DNA of 64,000 nt from Sipunculus nudus (lineage: Eukaryota; Annelida; Sipuncula; Golfingiida; Sipunculidae), in contig CM049306.1 of NCBI GenBank assembly GCA_026874595.1, forward strand, positions 17,975,019 to 18,039,018. The letters are read 5' to 3'. This document shows, one piece after another, positions 1-11,219 of the stretch. Below the pieces are notes generated by a model that saw only the letters and a list, made by a program, of their open reading frames with translations, had not been told where the DNA came from and made no database searches. Every line of letters starts with the position of its first letter. The first letter of the stretch is position 1. Position numbers and translations under genes: made by a program.

Positions 1-914
1 GTTTTGAAATGCCGTGCTAGTGTGTTCCTTACATCAATCATAAAAAAAAATCAAAGACCATGCATATACATACACTGTGTTCTGTTTTATCTGAACGGTT
101 ATACAATATCAGTAAGTTAAATTTTACCAAGGAGTATTTCTCAGAGGCTCAGTAACATTAAATGCTACAATTCTATCGGATAAAACTCGTAAATTTAACC
201 TGAAACGGTGCATGAAAATAAAACACGCTCTCTTTTTTAAATCAATGGGGTCGATTTATCTTCAGGTGTGTGACTTGCAGGCGTTTGAGTTATCAAAAGT
301 TGGAACAAATGTTAATTAAAATTACTTGTGACCTGTTCATTTAAATTACCTATGATTGCCTGAGCCTAAGACCCAAATCTTAGCCCGTCAAACATCACCA
401 GTTCATTTACTCCTCGAGACAGGTCCTAATGCATATTTATTTGGCCTTGTGGCCTGTAATTGATGGTCAGCCTGGCATGTTTAAAATAATAATAATAATA
501 AAAATATTTACTTACAGTGAAACAGACCACCATCTGCAAAAAATTAAAGCAGGTTTTGTTACATCTAATGCAAATAAGACACGGAAAAGAAAGTTATAAA
601 AATATCACCTTTTTCGATAATAAATCTGTTTCTCGCGTAGATAATTCTGGACAGTTGTTATTATTATCTAATGCATCCTTATATATATACTTGAAATTGT
701 ATGAAAAGGTGTACAAAAGGGGACAGGCAAATAGGTGTAATATCAACTTCCATTCTCATTATTGACAAACAAAACAATACACGTAGTTTCACTTGGCAAC
801 GGGGTTGGCAGTTTTATTCGCAGTCGGTTTAATCCACTGGATAAATCCAGATTAATCCGGATTGGATAAAACAGGTTTTCGAACTGAGGGTATTTATCTC
901 TCATATTAACTCAC
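1..914. other. Intron of the serine protease gene; no exon recognised
   Basis: The stretch holds AT-rich unique sequence with a short (AAT)n run near 487-500. A reverse-strand GDSGGP exon was looked for and not seen. The 82-aa plus-strand reading frame at 517-765 has no recognisable motif. Confidence 0.5.
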
Positions 915-1054
915 ATTTATTCCGGACAACTATGCTACTTCCCCAGCCTATTACATGACAGTTAATGAAGGCTCCCTCCGGTTCTGGTAAGGATATACAA
1001 GGCTTTGTGTAAACTGGATCTTTAAGCTCTACCAAGGCAATGTCGTTCCCGTTC
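915..1054 (-). CDS. Serine protease exon: catalytic Asp
   Basis: 140 nt, phase 2 in and phase 1 out. The acceptor is TTTCAG and the donor GTGAGT. It encodes [20 protein letters not shown] and then CHVIGWGSS. It is the last exon visible before the left edge. Confidence 0.95.
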
Positions 1055-4000
1055 CTGAAATTAAGCACATTTGGCTGTTAAATAAAATTAATAACATTTG
1101 CATAAACTGATAGAAAAATGCATATAAATCCGCAACTGCTTTTCCACATTAAGACCTAACAGTTGGATAAGAATCGGAAAGGCAATTAAGGGTGATCTGA
1201 CAGAGCACAGGGGCTTGAATCCCTATAAGCATGATATCATAATACAAGTATATACCTTGACAAACCGTATATTTGAAGGTTATAGGGATTCAAGCGCCTC
1301 TAGAAAGAGAAAGCTGAGAGTGAAAAATTAATTTTCGGCGACTGGTCAGTCATCATTCAAGATAAGTAACCATGTCGACTTTGTTCCTGTTATATATTTT
1401 ACAATGGTACAGGAATCAACAAAACGCTCATATTTCCCTGAATGAACTATCTGGTTCGTAAGTCTACAAAAGCCGAGCACATCCAGCTATTAAAACAGTT
1501 ATATAGTCGGAGCTTCAAAAGCCATACAAAGATATCCAATGATTGATTCTTCTCTTCGTAAAGTTATAAGCATCCACACCAATATACACATGCAGCAGTT
1601 TTGTTCTTTAAATGAAATTTTGTGCAATAAATTTTGTTCGGGAAGACATTTTTTATAAATAAGTACTTGTAATTTGTATCGGTCTACGACGTACACGAGG
1701 CCCCCATCATATCTAGTTCTTTGTATCGTCTAAAATTACAAAATGTAGCTAATTGTTTTATCCACCTTGTCAACAAATGTGCTGTTAGCATTTAAGTTCA
1801 TCATTAGTATAAAGTTGTATTTAATGGACCGGTCTGTACAAAACCACATGTCTAAGGAGATACAATACTTTTTACGGGAACTTCTTAACTACTTGCCCCT
1901 GTTTATTGACCCAAATTATTGCAAGTCAGGTAAGACTGGTAACCCTACTTCTATAGAAGACAGGCCTTGAATTATAACTCCACCCCTACTGATTAAGACT
2001 GATGCATTAGTAAGGTAACCAATCCAGAATATGATGTTGATCCATGTTATAAAACTGCCACTTGCCTTCATTTAAGTAAATCATAAAAAAATTAAACTTC
2101 CAAACCAGTTTTGTCCATTTTTTTTTAAAGTATTTCATCCGACAAAACTCTCTGCTAAAATGTACATCGAAACATGGTTGAAGATGATGTCACTGTTAAA
2201 TGCAGACTTGGTGCCCGATGTGATATGTATATCTGTAAAATATAAATGTTGCTTAAAATTGTAAACTCTTCAAAGCAACAACAAATCTTTTATTTGTCAC
2301 AGGTCTAGTAGTGGATATTTTGGGTTAAATGTTTTTGAATAAATATATATAAATATATATAAAAATATCACCCCTAAATTCCAATTAAAGTGATCGAATG
2401 ATACTTTCGACATTCTGAGCACCTGTAAGTTTATGCATTCGTGAGACTTTAATTCTGTCAGAACACTCAAAAGTTAGCTATTCACCTATATACCTTAATG
2501 TAGAATTTATATGATTTCTGGCATACTCTTGTTACATACTAAAACCTTTAGGTAATTCCTAATTAGGAAAGCTCTCATACAGCCTCTGTGACGGCTGTAT
2601 GAACTTGTGCATCTACAAGTTGTTAGTAAACCCGGTATATGCGCCAATGTTGACAAACTGAGAACCACGTAACCCAAGGTGGTTGGTTGCATATGTGCGG
2701 AAGTTAAAAGATCACTACTTGCAAAATGCCCTTTGCAAACCTCTAGTTCGTCTGATGGGCCATCAGACGCCTTTGTTTAAAGTTTTTGAATTATTTATGC
2801 GGGCCACTGAGCGTGGATATTTAAACAAAACGAACCGCCTATGTGTGATGGGATCGGCGTTTTCTTTTTTTTTTTAAAGAAAGGATTATCCAAAAATATT
2901 CAAGGGATTATCTTTAGAAATAGACGTATGACGTCGGATAGGTCCCTTAATTAAGCATGCGATTAACTTTATAATATGACTTACTCGATCTTTCTGTAAT
3001 CTTCGTGCGGTATGATTCGTTTAATTCTCACTGTTAGTGCGCCAGTTTTCTTTCCATCTGTAAGGTCTAAGTCTCCCAAAACAGCTTCTGTCTCACTCGG
3101 TTGTCTCCTGTAATGGTATATTTAACAGAAGCGAACGCTACCGAAAAGAAACGAACCACAATATATAATAAGAGTGTTATTAAGAAATGAATATGAAAAG
3201 ATGTCATGTAGCTTTATGTCAAGGTTTAAATGGCAAATGAATGAAAGATTAATATTATTCAGATCTGCTCATTGTCATTTTTAGCCTGGTAATTAACCCT
3301 ATAAATACCATCTTATTATAACGATTTCCAAAATAATGTACATAATTGGTAATGGGTTGATATAAGTTCTCGTCTGCAGGCCAAAGCCGAACACAAATGT
3401 CTTTAGGATAAACTGCAGTTGTTTCTGAACAATATGTTAGGCCATGATACGATACAAAGACAACAGAAAATCAAATAGAACTATACCATACTGCATATAC
3501 TGGTATGTTTTTCTTCAAGGTATTTATCATGAGGAATTTCGGATTACCGGCAAGAGGTATTTTTACCATTTAATTAAACGATCTTGGACCTTGTTAATTC
3601 TCAATGCGGAAAAGAGCATTTCTGTTGTGCTGAAATCTCATAACCTGGTCAACTCCAAATCCGATGACCAGCGAGGCCATATGGGAGTGAAATTGCACTA
3701 CTTAAATACAACATATATTTCGGAGTCTTAATGAAGAACATATTATGGATAGATACTTAGGGAAAAATTGTAGAAAATGCTTACACATGTTCGTGCCCGG
3801 TAAAATGATCTTTGTATTTAAAACAGTGCGCTGCTGACAAAACCCATTTGGCATGAATTAAAGATCCTCCACAAAAGTGCTTTTCTCCCTCTTTCTTATT
3901 TTTGTCTTGAAGTGAAACCTGAAAATAAACATTGCGATAAAAAGGGTTTGTTCCATATAAATCAATCCGTAATATCTCTGACTAGAATAACTGGGCTCAG

Positions 4001-5177
4001 ATGAAAACCTCGAGTTTTCATAGCTCAATTGCCCATTATGCCAGACATCAAACATTATTTTCACTCGTTTATCAAATCTCAGTCTATCAGATTCACAGAG
4101 AAAACGGCCCAGCATAAATGATGGATAAACTAGAATACGGATAGTCGACATGCGACTACGTGTATCCGCCGAAATCAGTGTAGGACGGGTGAAGTGAGGC
4201 ATGAATTAAGTGGCAAGAGTGACATTTGTTGCATATTAACATGGATGTCTGCCACGTAAACATAATTATAGGTGGCGCCACCTGTTAGATTTCAGATTTT
4301 TAGTAAAGCGTATACCCGAAGCATACCCGAAGCATACCCTCCGTATCTCTCGTAAGCGTACACCCTATGCACTGACTGACAGTGTACTTTTTGGCATGTG
4401 AGTAATAAGCATTCTAAAGTAAATTCGGACAGGTTTTTGATCTATTGGTGATGTTAAACTTAAATTCCTGTGTTGGTTTCTATTACCTAGCTGTGGGAAA
4501 ACTCTACAAGCCCGCGGGGGCCTGCGGGGCGGGTTTTGGCCCGCGCAGGGCTCTACTGCATAGAGGAAAGGTCAGAGGTTAACGCCAAATGGTTAGGCAC
4601 CAGTTCACATATGACCCGATTAGTGGGTTAAGTTTCGGAAAATCGGTCCAGTAGTCTCATAGCAGTTCTCCGGAAACGAATACGACGGCAGAGTATTATC
4701 TTTATGATATGACGACGCATTTCAAATTACAGCAACACACCTGTGGTACTTTTGAATTTGAAAATATAACATCGCCCCATATGTAAAATTACTGCTCTTT
4801 ACAGCATCACGTGTCACTGAATCATGTCAGTGGATTAATTGATTGTAAGCTTTCGTGTTGTCATCATTTTGTCAGCAAATTTTAAAACAAAAAAAATCTA
4901 ATCTAATATGAGAATGTAGAAAGTCTTATCCTGTTTAGAAGCATTTTATTGTAAATTTGCAATATAATTATAATCTTCCTTACAGCTAGGAATTATCAGT
5001 GTTTCTTTTCAAAAGTTATTCATCAACACACACATTACACACACACACACATTATTTTCAACAAATATAACTTTATATATAAGAATGTTGACCTCACCAT
5101 CCATGGGTATCGATGTGCATCCGGAACAACAGTGCCTGAGATTACTCTCTTATCAAAGTTCTGCAGACACGAAACAT
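915..5177 (-). CDS. Trypsin-like serine protease (S1 family), partial: four exons
   Basis: Exons read on the minus strand at 5098-5177, 3785-3918, 2985-3107 and 915-1054. Every junction has GT/AG and matching phase. The joined product shows an activation site (KRVISGTVV, then YPWMVSLQD), the substrate-cleft start [20 protein letters not shown] with the catalytic His, and [10 protein letters not shown] with the catalytic Asp, followed by CHVIGWGSS. These are hallmarks of chymotrypsin-fold peptidases, which are usually secreted and activated by cleavage before the hydrophobic I/V residue. A Cys just before the cleavage site suggests the prodomain stays disulfide-linked. The exon with the GDSGGP serine was not found in the first 914 bases and must lie off the left edge. 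The signal peptide and any upstream domains were not found either. Specificity cannot be judged without the S1-pocket residues. Confidence 0.93.
2985..3107 (-). CDS. Serine protease exon: loop before catalytic Asp
   Basis: 123 nt, phase 2 in and phase 2 out. The acceptor is TTACAG and the donor GTAAGT. It encodes [14 protein letters not shown] and [16 protein letters not shown], the usual 'GEhdl...V..iiiHpdY' segment of the family. Confidence 0.93.
3785..3918 (-). CDS. Serine protease exon: catalytic His
   Basis: 134 nt, phase 0 in and phase 2 out. The acceptor is TTTTCAG and the donor GTAAGC. It encodes [13 protein letters not shown] and then the CGGSLI...LSAAHCF block. The two Cys residues would form the His-loop disulfide. 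Confidence 0.95.
4129..4700 (+). mobile_element. Deleted copy of type II Helentron-like element
   Basis: It starts ACTAGAATACGG with the TAGTCG...CGACTA hairpin and TGTATCCGC, as in the copies at 16512, 23269 and 35261. The 5' part stops near 4294. The 3' part resumes about 4555 with the segment 'gaggaaaggtcagaggt...agttcacat' also found at 17214 and 37280. Between them lies an unrelated repeat (4295-4470). It sits in the intron between the first two visible protease exons. Confidence 0.7.
4295..4470 (+). repeat. Dispersed repeat, copy 1
   Basis: About 170 bp are shared, in reverse orientation, with 45877-46030. Shared blocks include TTAGTAAAGCGTA, CCCGAAGCATACCCTCCGTA, CTATGCACTGACTGA and the run up to GATCTATTGGTGATGTTAAA. 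Here CCCGAAGCATA is duplicated. The family is not recognised. Confidence 0.75.
5098..5177 (-). CDS. Serine protease exon: end of prodomain and activation site
   Basis: 80 nt, entered at phase 1 and ending at phase 0. The acceptor is TTTCAG and the donor GTGAGG. It encodes [10 protein letters not shown] followed by [16 protein letters not shown]; cleavage after KR would release the mature N-terminus. The Cys is placed like the one that ties the prodomain to the catalytic domain in chymotrypsin. Confidence 0.9.
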
Positions 5178-5752
5178 CTGAAATAAAACAATTATATCAT
5201 CAATTCCTTTCCGCAAAACCTCTGTGCTATTTCATTGGCATACAGATCAGATGATCACTGTAGACGTAATCCAGAGACGGCAGGTCTCAGATCCAAGCTT
5301 CGTGTTTATCTAGTTTGAAAGACGTGTATTGTATACTGATAATTTCATAAAGTGATCATTTCAATATTTTCTCTTCTTATAATCTTCATGCATGTCACCA
5401 GAGAGCTGTGACAAAGTTATTTTTATTTACACAAACAAGTGAGGAGTATAACTAGATGATTGTTTGTATAATTTGTTGTATATTTCTATTGAGTATCATA
5501 TATCGATGTTAGCGTGAGTTAAGAGGATCCAGTGTCTTACTTGATGATGGTTTCATTACAGTTATAATTCCGTGATATCGGTTCGTGTCTAGACGGTTCC
5601 TGTAGTAACATTGTTTACTGTAGACTTTAAAGGACAATTTATACGTGAATCGTTAGTGGTACTGAATATTGTCGTGTACAGTGTCATATCCAGGTACTTA
5701 GTGCAGGATTCAGGGGCGTAGCCAGGATTGAGGGAGGGGAGGGGGCCATCAT

Positions 5753-6593
5753 CAGTGGCGGATCAAGAAATTCTAAAACGGGGGGGGGGGGGGGGGGGAT
5801 GTAGGGGCGCTTATATGCATGTATTTATATTGTTGTGTATATATCTTATTATTATTATTATTATTATTAAAACTATACTTTATTGTTTCAGTGTAAGAAA
5901 AAATATATTTTTTATTTTAAATTATGAAACATGGTTTAATTAAGGTTAGTTACAGGTACATGGGGTGGGTATGGGAGGGGGTTTCCCCCTCACATATTGG
6001 GAAATTTTGAATATACAATGTCAAGAGGACATTTTGAGGCAATTTAAAAAAAAAAATGAGGATATCCTGTTCCTGAAAAACTGTTCCCTATTGTCTTTGC
6101 GTTATGTAGTTATGATTCAATGGCGCAAAAGCGCAATCACGCTTGTAAATATCAAAATATTATCTTTTAAACTGAATGCTCGTGGAGAAATAACTGTATG
6201 ATTATGTTAAATTTTGGATTTTACCGGGTTTCGTGGTCTCGACAGCACACAGGACTACTGAGAGCTCAACACAGATCGCGAGTTTGAGTACCGGTATCAC
6301 CAGAGGAGCCGTAAGATTGTTCACGGTCCACCCCAACCAGGGCTCAGTGCTCGATCGATCTGCAGTTGTTCTGCAGCTGATCATAAATATCCTTATACTC
6401 AACTAATAAATTTTAAGGTAATTGTAACTGCAGATAACTTAAATAAAGCCTAATAGCTTATTAATAATAAGAAATATGAAAAACGAATATTAATCACGAA
6501 ATTCGGAAATTAGAAAAAATAAGTGATTTTGCAGCTCAACGGGGGGCCGCGCGCCGAAGGTGAATCGTCACTAATAGCATATATCCGCCACTG
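5753..6593. mobile_element. Inner hAT-like element nested in the 5.7-kb element
   Basis: It begins CAGTGGCGGAT and ends ATCCGCCACTG-like, an 11-bp inverted pair. It holds a poly-G run, an (ATT)n tract and a tRNA-like segment at 6229-6294. The same inner left end at the same distance from the outer left end occurs in the decayed copy at 59.1 kb. Confidence 0.6.
6229..6294 (+). repeat. tRNA-like (SINE-type) segment, copy 1
   Basis: It has a B-box-like GCGAGTTTGAGTA near 6278-6290 and an A-box-like GTGGTCTCGACAGCAC upstream. The sister copy at 59669-59730 has the better B box GCGAGTTCGAGTA. This reads as a tRNA-derived fragment rather than a tRNA gene. Confidence 0.5.
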
Positions 6594-6599
6594 ATTTAA

Positions 6600-6602
<3 letters not shown>

Positions 6603-6692
<90 letters not shown>
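6603..6692. repeat. (AT)n microsatellite
   Basis: An almost pure AT dinucleotide run with two AAAT interruptions, lying inside the hAT-like element. Confidence 0.98.
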
Positions 6693-6693
<1 letters not shown>

Positions 6694-7859
6694 AATTAGA
6701 TAAAGTGAAATTCCGAAAGGACGGCGAGTACTTGATGCGACCGGGGCGGGGAGGGGGGGGGGGTCCATGGCCCCCTGCGGCCCCCCCCTTGGCTACGCCC
6801 CTGGGATTCGTTCAGGATTATTCCGCTGAGACAGACATTTCCTAAGTTTTCTTACAGAGAAGTCTGTGAGCCTCCCTGCCAGTGATCCAGGATTTTCATC
6901 ATATGTAATGACAAGCGAATACTTCAGTGGAGACTTGTCTTGTTTAGTGCCGCGAACCGCTAGTGAGTTCCTCTGTATAGTGCACAGTGAAATCGGCCTG
7001 GACTAGAAGCTGGCATTCTAATGCCACGTGTGCGTCGGTTATGTGATCAGCAGCCGTGTAAACAGGTGTAACTCTCATGTGTAGTGTTCATTCAGGAGTA
7101 AACAGGACTTAGTGATTTTGTGATTATATGAACCTTAGTGATCTTCGATTCATAGGTGTGGCACGCTTCTCCAGAGAAGTGTAAGTTTAGTTTTAATATA
7201 CTTACGTTCTGTCAACTCGTGTGTTTCTCATCTTTTTTTAGTCTGACTGACTGAAGAAGTTTTTGCTCATCGAGCAGCTACAGGTTGCTGTGGTCAAGAC
7301 CTCAGCCCTGCGCGCTCCCTAAGCATGTTCTCTGAGCCAACAGACGCGATGCCACACCAAACAAAGCAGAGAGCCGCGAGAAACCGCCACCGTATACATC
7401 CCGGACCCGTGACCTTGTAGGAAATTTACAGCATCCACAGCCGCAAAGGCAGGAGCAACCCACATTTTCTCTACCGATCCCAGCAGCGGAGACCCAGCCA
7501 TGTCATTCAAGCGCCGAACCCGATCTTGTGAACGACAGTGTTTCGAGACGGATCGCCCCTTTATACTTGCAGTTTCGGCCATTTAGACCGTATTAGCCAG
7601 TTTAGCAAGTTTAGCAAGTTTTTTTCGTCATCAGCATCATCTTTTTAGTGTATGTGTGAGTTTTAGCCGGTTTAGTTCATCGTTTAAAAGAACCTGGAGT
7701 AGTTTCCATTCTTTCAAGGGTGTGACAATGCGACAAAAGAATGAAAAAAATATAATCTTCAAGGTAAAACATTTGTCTGTTCAGTTTATATAAACTTTTA
7801 AGCGTTTCCATAGCTGAAAAAAAATATTACTGATTTTATACACGTGAAACAGTTGAGAA

Positions 7860-8390
7860 CAGCAAAAATTAAGAAAATGTCACAGGGGCCTATTGTCACA
7901 AAGCACGTAACAGTGGTATAATGTCACAAAGGCAGATTGATACGAGTGTTGATACACAGTGACCTAATGTCACAATGAAAGGTAGATCTGAGTTTCACAG
8001 TAGCATGGAGTCACAAAGAAAGATGGATCCGAGTGTCACAATGGCATGTGGTCATAAAGAAATAAAGATCTGAGTGTCACAGTAACACGTGGTATAGTGA
8101 CATGAGGTTACAAATTAATGTAGATGTGCATGTGAAAGTGACCCGAGGTCACAAACAAATAAATATCTGAGTGTAACAGCGACATGCGGTCACAAAGAAA
8201 TGTCACAGTGACATGCACGTGGTCACAAAGAAATGTAGATCTGAGTGCCATAGTAATATGTGATCACAAAGAAATGTAAATTTGCGTGTGACAGTGACAT
8301 GGGGTCACAAAGAAATGAAGATCTGAGTGTCATAGTGACATGGGGTCACATATAAATGTAGAGGTGCTTGTAACAATGACATACGAGGAG
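7860..8390. repeat. Degenerate tandem repeat with unit GTCACAAAGAAATGTAGATC
   Basis: About ten diverged units of roughly 45-60 bp follow the pattern 'GTCACAAAGAAATgTAGATcTGAGTGtcACAGTGACATG'. The unit contains the palindrome-like GTCACAGTGAC. No coding potential is visible. Confidence 0.85.
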
Positions 8391-9056
8391 GGCCATTGAG
8401 TAGGTTATACATTGTAGCTAATTCAGAAGTATATTAATGGATCAGCGACATGATAAATCTAGGGGCCTAAAGAGCAAGTTTGTTTACAGTATACGATAGG
8501 AATAATATTATCCACACTAAAAGACAAAATGTAACCGTAACATATCATCTATATAATCATTTACGTGTAATGACTAAAATGTGATAAAAATCCGCCCTTT
8601 TCGCCGTTGTGGCGGCCATGTTGACAGTAATTTCGGATTCCAAGCACGCCTTTCAATTTGAAATGTACGACAATAGTCAGGGGCCTTCTAATATCACATC
8701 TGACAGCTAAAACAAAGGCTATTGTGCAATGATAATCAACTATATACTAGTATTGCTCTGTTATCGAAGTCGTTTAGGCAACCATGATGGCCGCCATCTC
8801 TGATTTTCTTAACTCCTAAATTTCATTAGGCTCAAGTCATCACGACCGCGTAGGACTCAAAGATTAAGTCCCATTCCATAGTCAGCAAACACAGGTAAAA
8901 AAAAAAAAAAAGATTCCAAACAGGCGCACGTATCATAAGAAAGTCACTTGTTATAAATAATTAGCCAGGATTAACCAATCTGCATCTTCTCTTATAACAG
9001 CAATATATTTCAAATAAATCTAATAATTATTGGCTTTAATCAGTTGCATTAATGTG

Positions 9057-9060
<4 letters not shown>

Positions 9061-9116
<56 letters not shown>
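9061..9116. repeat. (AT)n microsatellite
   Basis: Pure TA dinucleotide run. Confidence 0.98.
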
Positions 9117-9120
<4 letters not shown>

Positions 9121-9554
9121 TAACTGTTTAACTTGTAGATTTTTATACATAGGGAGCCTATTCTCTAAATATCAAAATATACAAGCCTTTACACATAAGG
9201 AAACTTCCTCCAAAGATGACGGGAATGACCACGCGCCAGTTCATTTTGTCATATGCACGCTCAGATGCTCGTCTCAGGAAAAATACCGCCTATAACATTG
9301 CTTATCTATATATACTGACATGTAAATGAATATGATACCCGGACTGCTATTATCAGTTAATTGAAAGACAAACTATATGTTAATATTCCGGCAGAAGTGG
9401 TCCCTCATTTATCAACATTTTCTTCAGCATATATATTTAATAATCAATTTAATACCCTATTACAAGAAATGTGGGTCATGAGTCATGACAAGTATAACAC
9501 AACATAAATCCGTTAAGCTGAGGGAAGCACAGGATTCATTTAAAACATGGGTGA

Positions 9555-9555
<1 letters not shown>

Positions 9556-9624
<69 letters not shown>
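9556..9624. repeat. (AT)n followed by (GT)n microsatellite
   Basis: The TA run passes directly into a GT run just before the tRNA-like element at 9625. Confidence 0.97.
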
Positions 9625-9779
9625 ATTACGGGGTGACATAATTGAGGGCCGAACTGTCTCGCTAGTGAAGCTTGCTTTGCTAGCGAAGCGGTTGGTACGC
9701 CGGACTGGTGCACCCCCATTATGGGTTCGACTCCCGGATCGGCCCAGTATTTTCCCCTTAAAAATTTATCTTCGTAACA
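9625..9779 (+). mobile_element. Small tRNA-like element with short terminal inverted repeats, copy 1
   Basis: It runs from TTACGGGGTGACA to TCTTCGTAACA. Inside are an A-box-like TAGCGAAGCGGTTGG and a perfect B box GGTTCGACTCC, then CCGGATCGGCCCAGT. It pairs with the copy at 9861-9987. It looks like a tRNA-derived sequence carried in a tiny inverted-repeat element. Confidence 0.6.
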
Positions 9780-9860
9780 AAATGGGGGCTCGTTCAACGT
9801 GACGGTAAACTTTTTAGTAATTAGTCCTGTCTGATAGCAAAACGGTCTTAAGAGGGGATG

Positions 9861-9987
9861 TGTTACGTGGTGACAAAAAAGCGGACCGAACTGTCCACCC
9901 GCCGGACATGTACGCCATCGACATGGGTTCATATCCCGGATCGGCCCAGTTCCCCCCCCCCCCCCCGAAAAAAGTGTCTTCGTAACA
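9861..9987 (+). mobile_element. Small tRNA-like element, copy 2 (A box lost)
   Basis: It begins TGTTACG and ends CGTAACA, a 7-bp inverted pair. It shares CCGAACTGTC and CCCGGATCGGCCCAGT with copy 1, but the A-box region is deleted and the B box is altered to GGTTCATATCC. Confidence 0.6.
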
Positions 9988-10184
9988 ATATATATATATA
10001 TGTGTGTGTGTTCAATGTTTATATATATATACCACGTGTCCGTCAGTGTTGGCCTATATATGTATGAAAATCGCCAGAGGAATGATTTTCACGCACATGT
10101 TCAGCGTAAACTCAGGGATTCGTGGTAAAATGACGTCACTTAACCTGCTAATCCTCTGTATACAACTGTATTAGACAGCCAGTT

Positions 10185-10415
10185 CACGCATACACGCGCA
10201 CATGGAAACACATCTACGTTTTCACGCATATACGCGCACATGCATATACGCGCACATCGAAACACCGCTACGTTTCACGCTAATACGCTCACACACATAG
10301 GTACACGCACATGGAAACACAGCTAAGTTTTCACGCATATACGCACACATGGAATCACCGTCACGTTTTCACGCATACACTCACAGACGCACACCAGCGC
10401 ACATGCAGGCATGCT
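10185..10415. repeat. Tandem repeat of ACGCGCACATGGAAACAC type
   Basis: About five units of 40-50 bp follow 'TTTTCACGCATATACGCGCACATGgAAaCACcgcTACG'. The tract is rich in alternating purine-pyrimidine CGCGCACA steps. Confidence 0.8.
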
Positions 10416-11219
10416 TAAGAGTACTTTATCTCGTCTGTGGATACACGCACTGAGCCGATTCTCCTATCATTTCTTTTTACATTTTGTTATAACATTTTTT
10501 CTTATATTTTGTTAAATATATTTTACCTAGAAAGACGTTTCTAAGAATTTTACACATGTAATATAAGCGGTTAATTAGCAATACTTTACTACCATGTGCA
10601 CGTGTCATAGTGCCTTTTTTGTACACAAGTGACCCATGGGTCATGACGCTCAGCTGCCAAGCATGACCTGTGACATCATGGGCTGAGATTCACAACTTCC
10701 AGTCAAATTTTGAAGAACCAATTTGCCAATTTGTTGAAATTTTCTACGACAACAGAAATATAAATCACCTATGTCTGGTTAAAAACAGTGAATTGATGGT
10801 CTGAGGAAAATGTATGATTGTTAAGGTATCCAGAACTATTCCCATAGCTTACTTGATACCTGTCAGTCTCAAAAGGAACACCACAAAGGGCAAATAAAAG
10901 ATCAAAATATATAGCAAAAAATCAAGGAAATCCATGCAAGAATTATTGAGAAACAGGTGCTTCTGTATGAATTTTTATTCAATACAAGCCAACTGTACTG
11001 CACTTTCATATATGATGATAACATTTATTAAGAAATATTTGACCCAATCCTTTGCAAGATTACATTAATATACGTCCTACTGCCTTCACTTTAACAGTTC
11101 TTGAGATAATATGATCAAAAGGAATTTAAAGATGGTTGCCTGGTGGCCATTTTGGACTTCTGACAGGTCTGAAATCAGACAACAACCATTCTCGAAATCG
11201 GACCAAAAATTGAAGGTAA

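Larger units (their letters stand above)
5711..6803. mobile_element. hAT-like nonautonomous transposon (outer)
   Basis: Terminal inverted repeats are CAGGGGCGTAGCCAGG on the left and the reverse complement of CCTTGGCTACGCCCCTG on the right (one-base difference). Both flanks carry GGATT directly against the element, a probable target duplication, though shorter than the 8 bp typical of hAT. CAGGGGCGTAGCC ends are common in animal hAT-like elements. No transposase is encoded. A second element is nested inside, and an (AT)n block fills the right third. Confidence 0.7.

Noticed and set aside
7319-7582. 87-codon minus-strand frame starting MAETASIKGR
   Set aside because: Somewhat better composition than its neighbours, but no family was recognised and no splice partners or paralogous copy in the window were seen.
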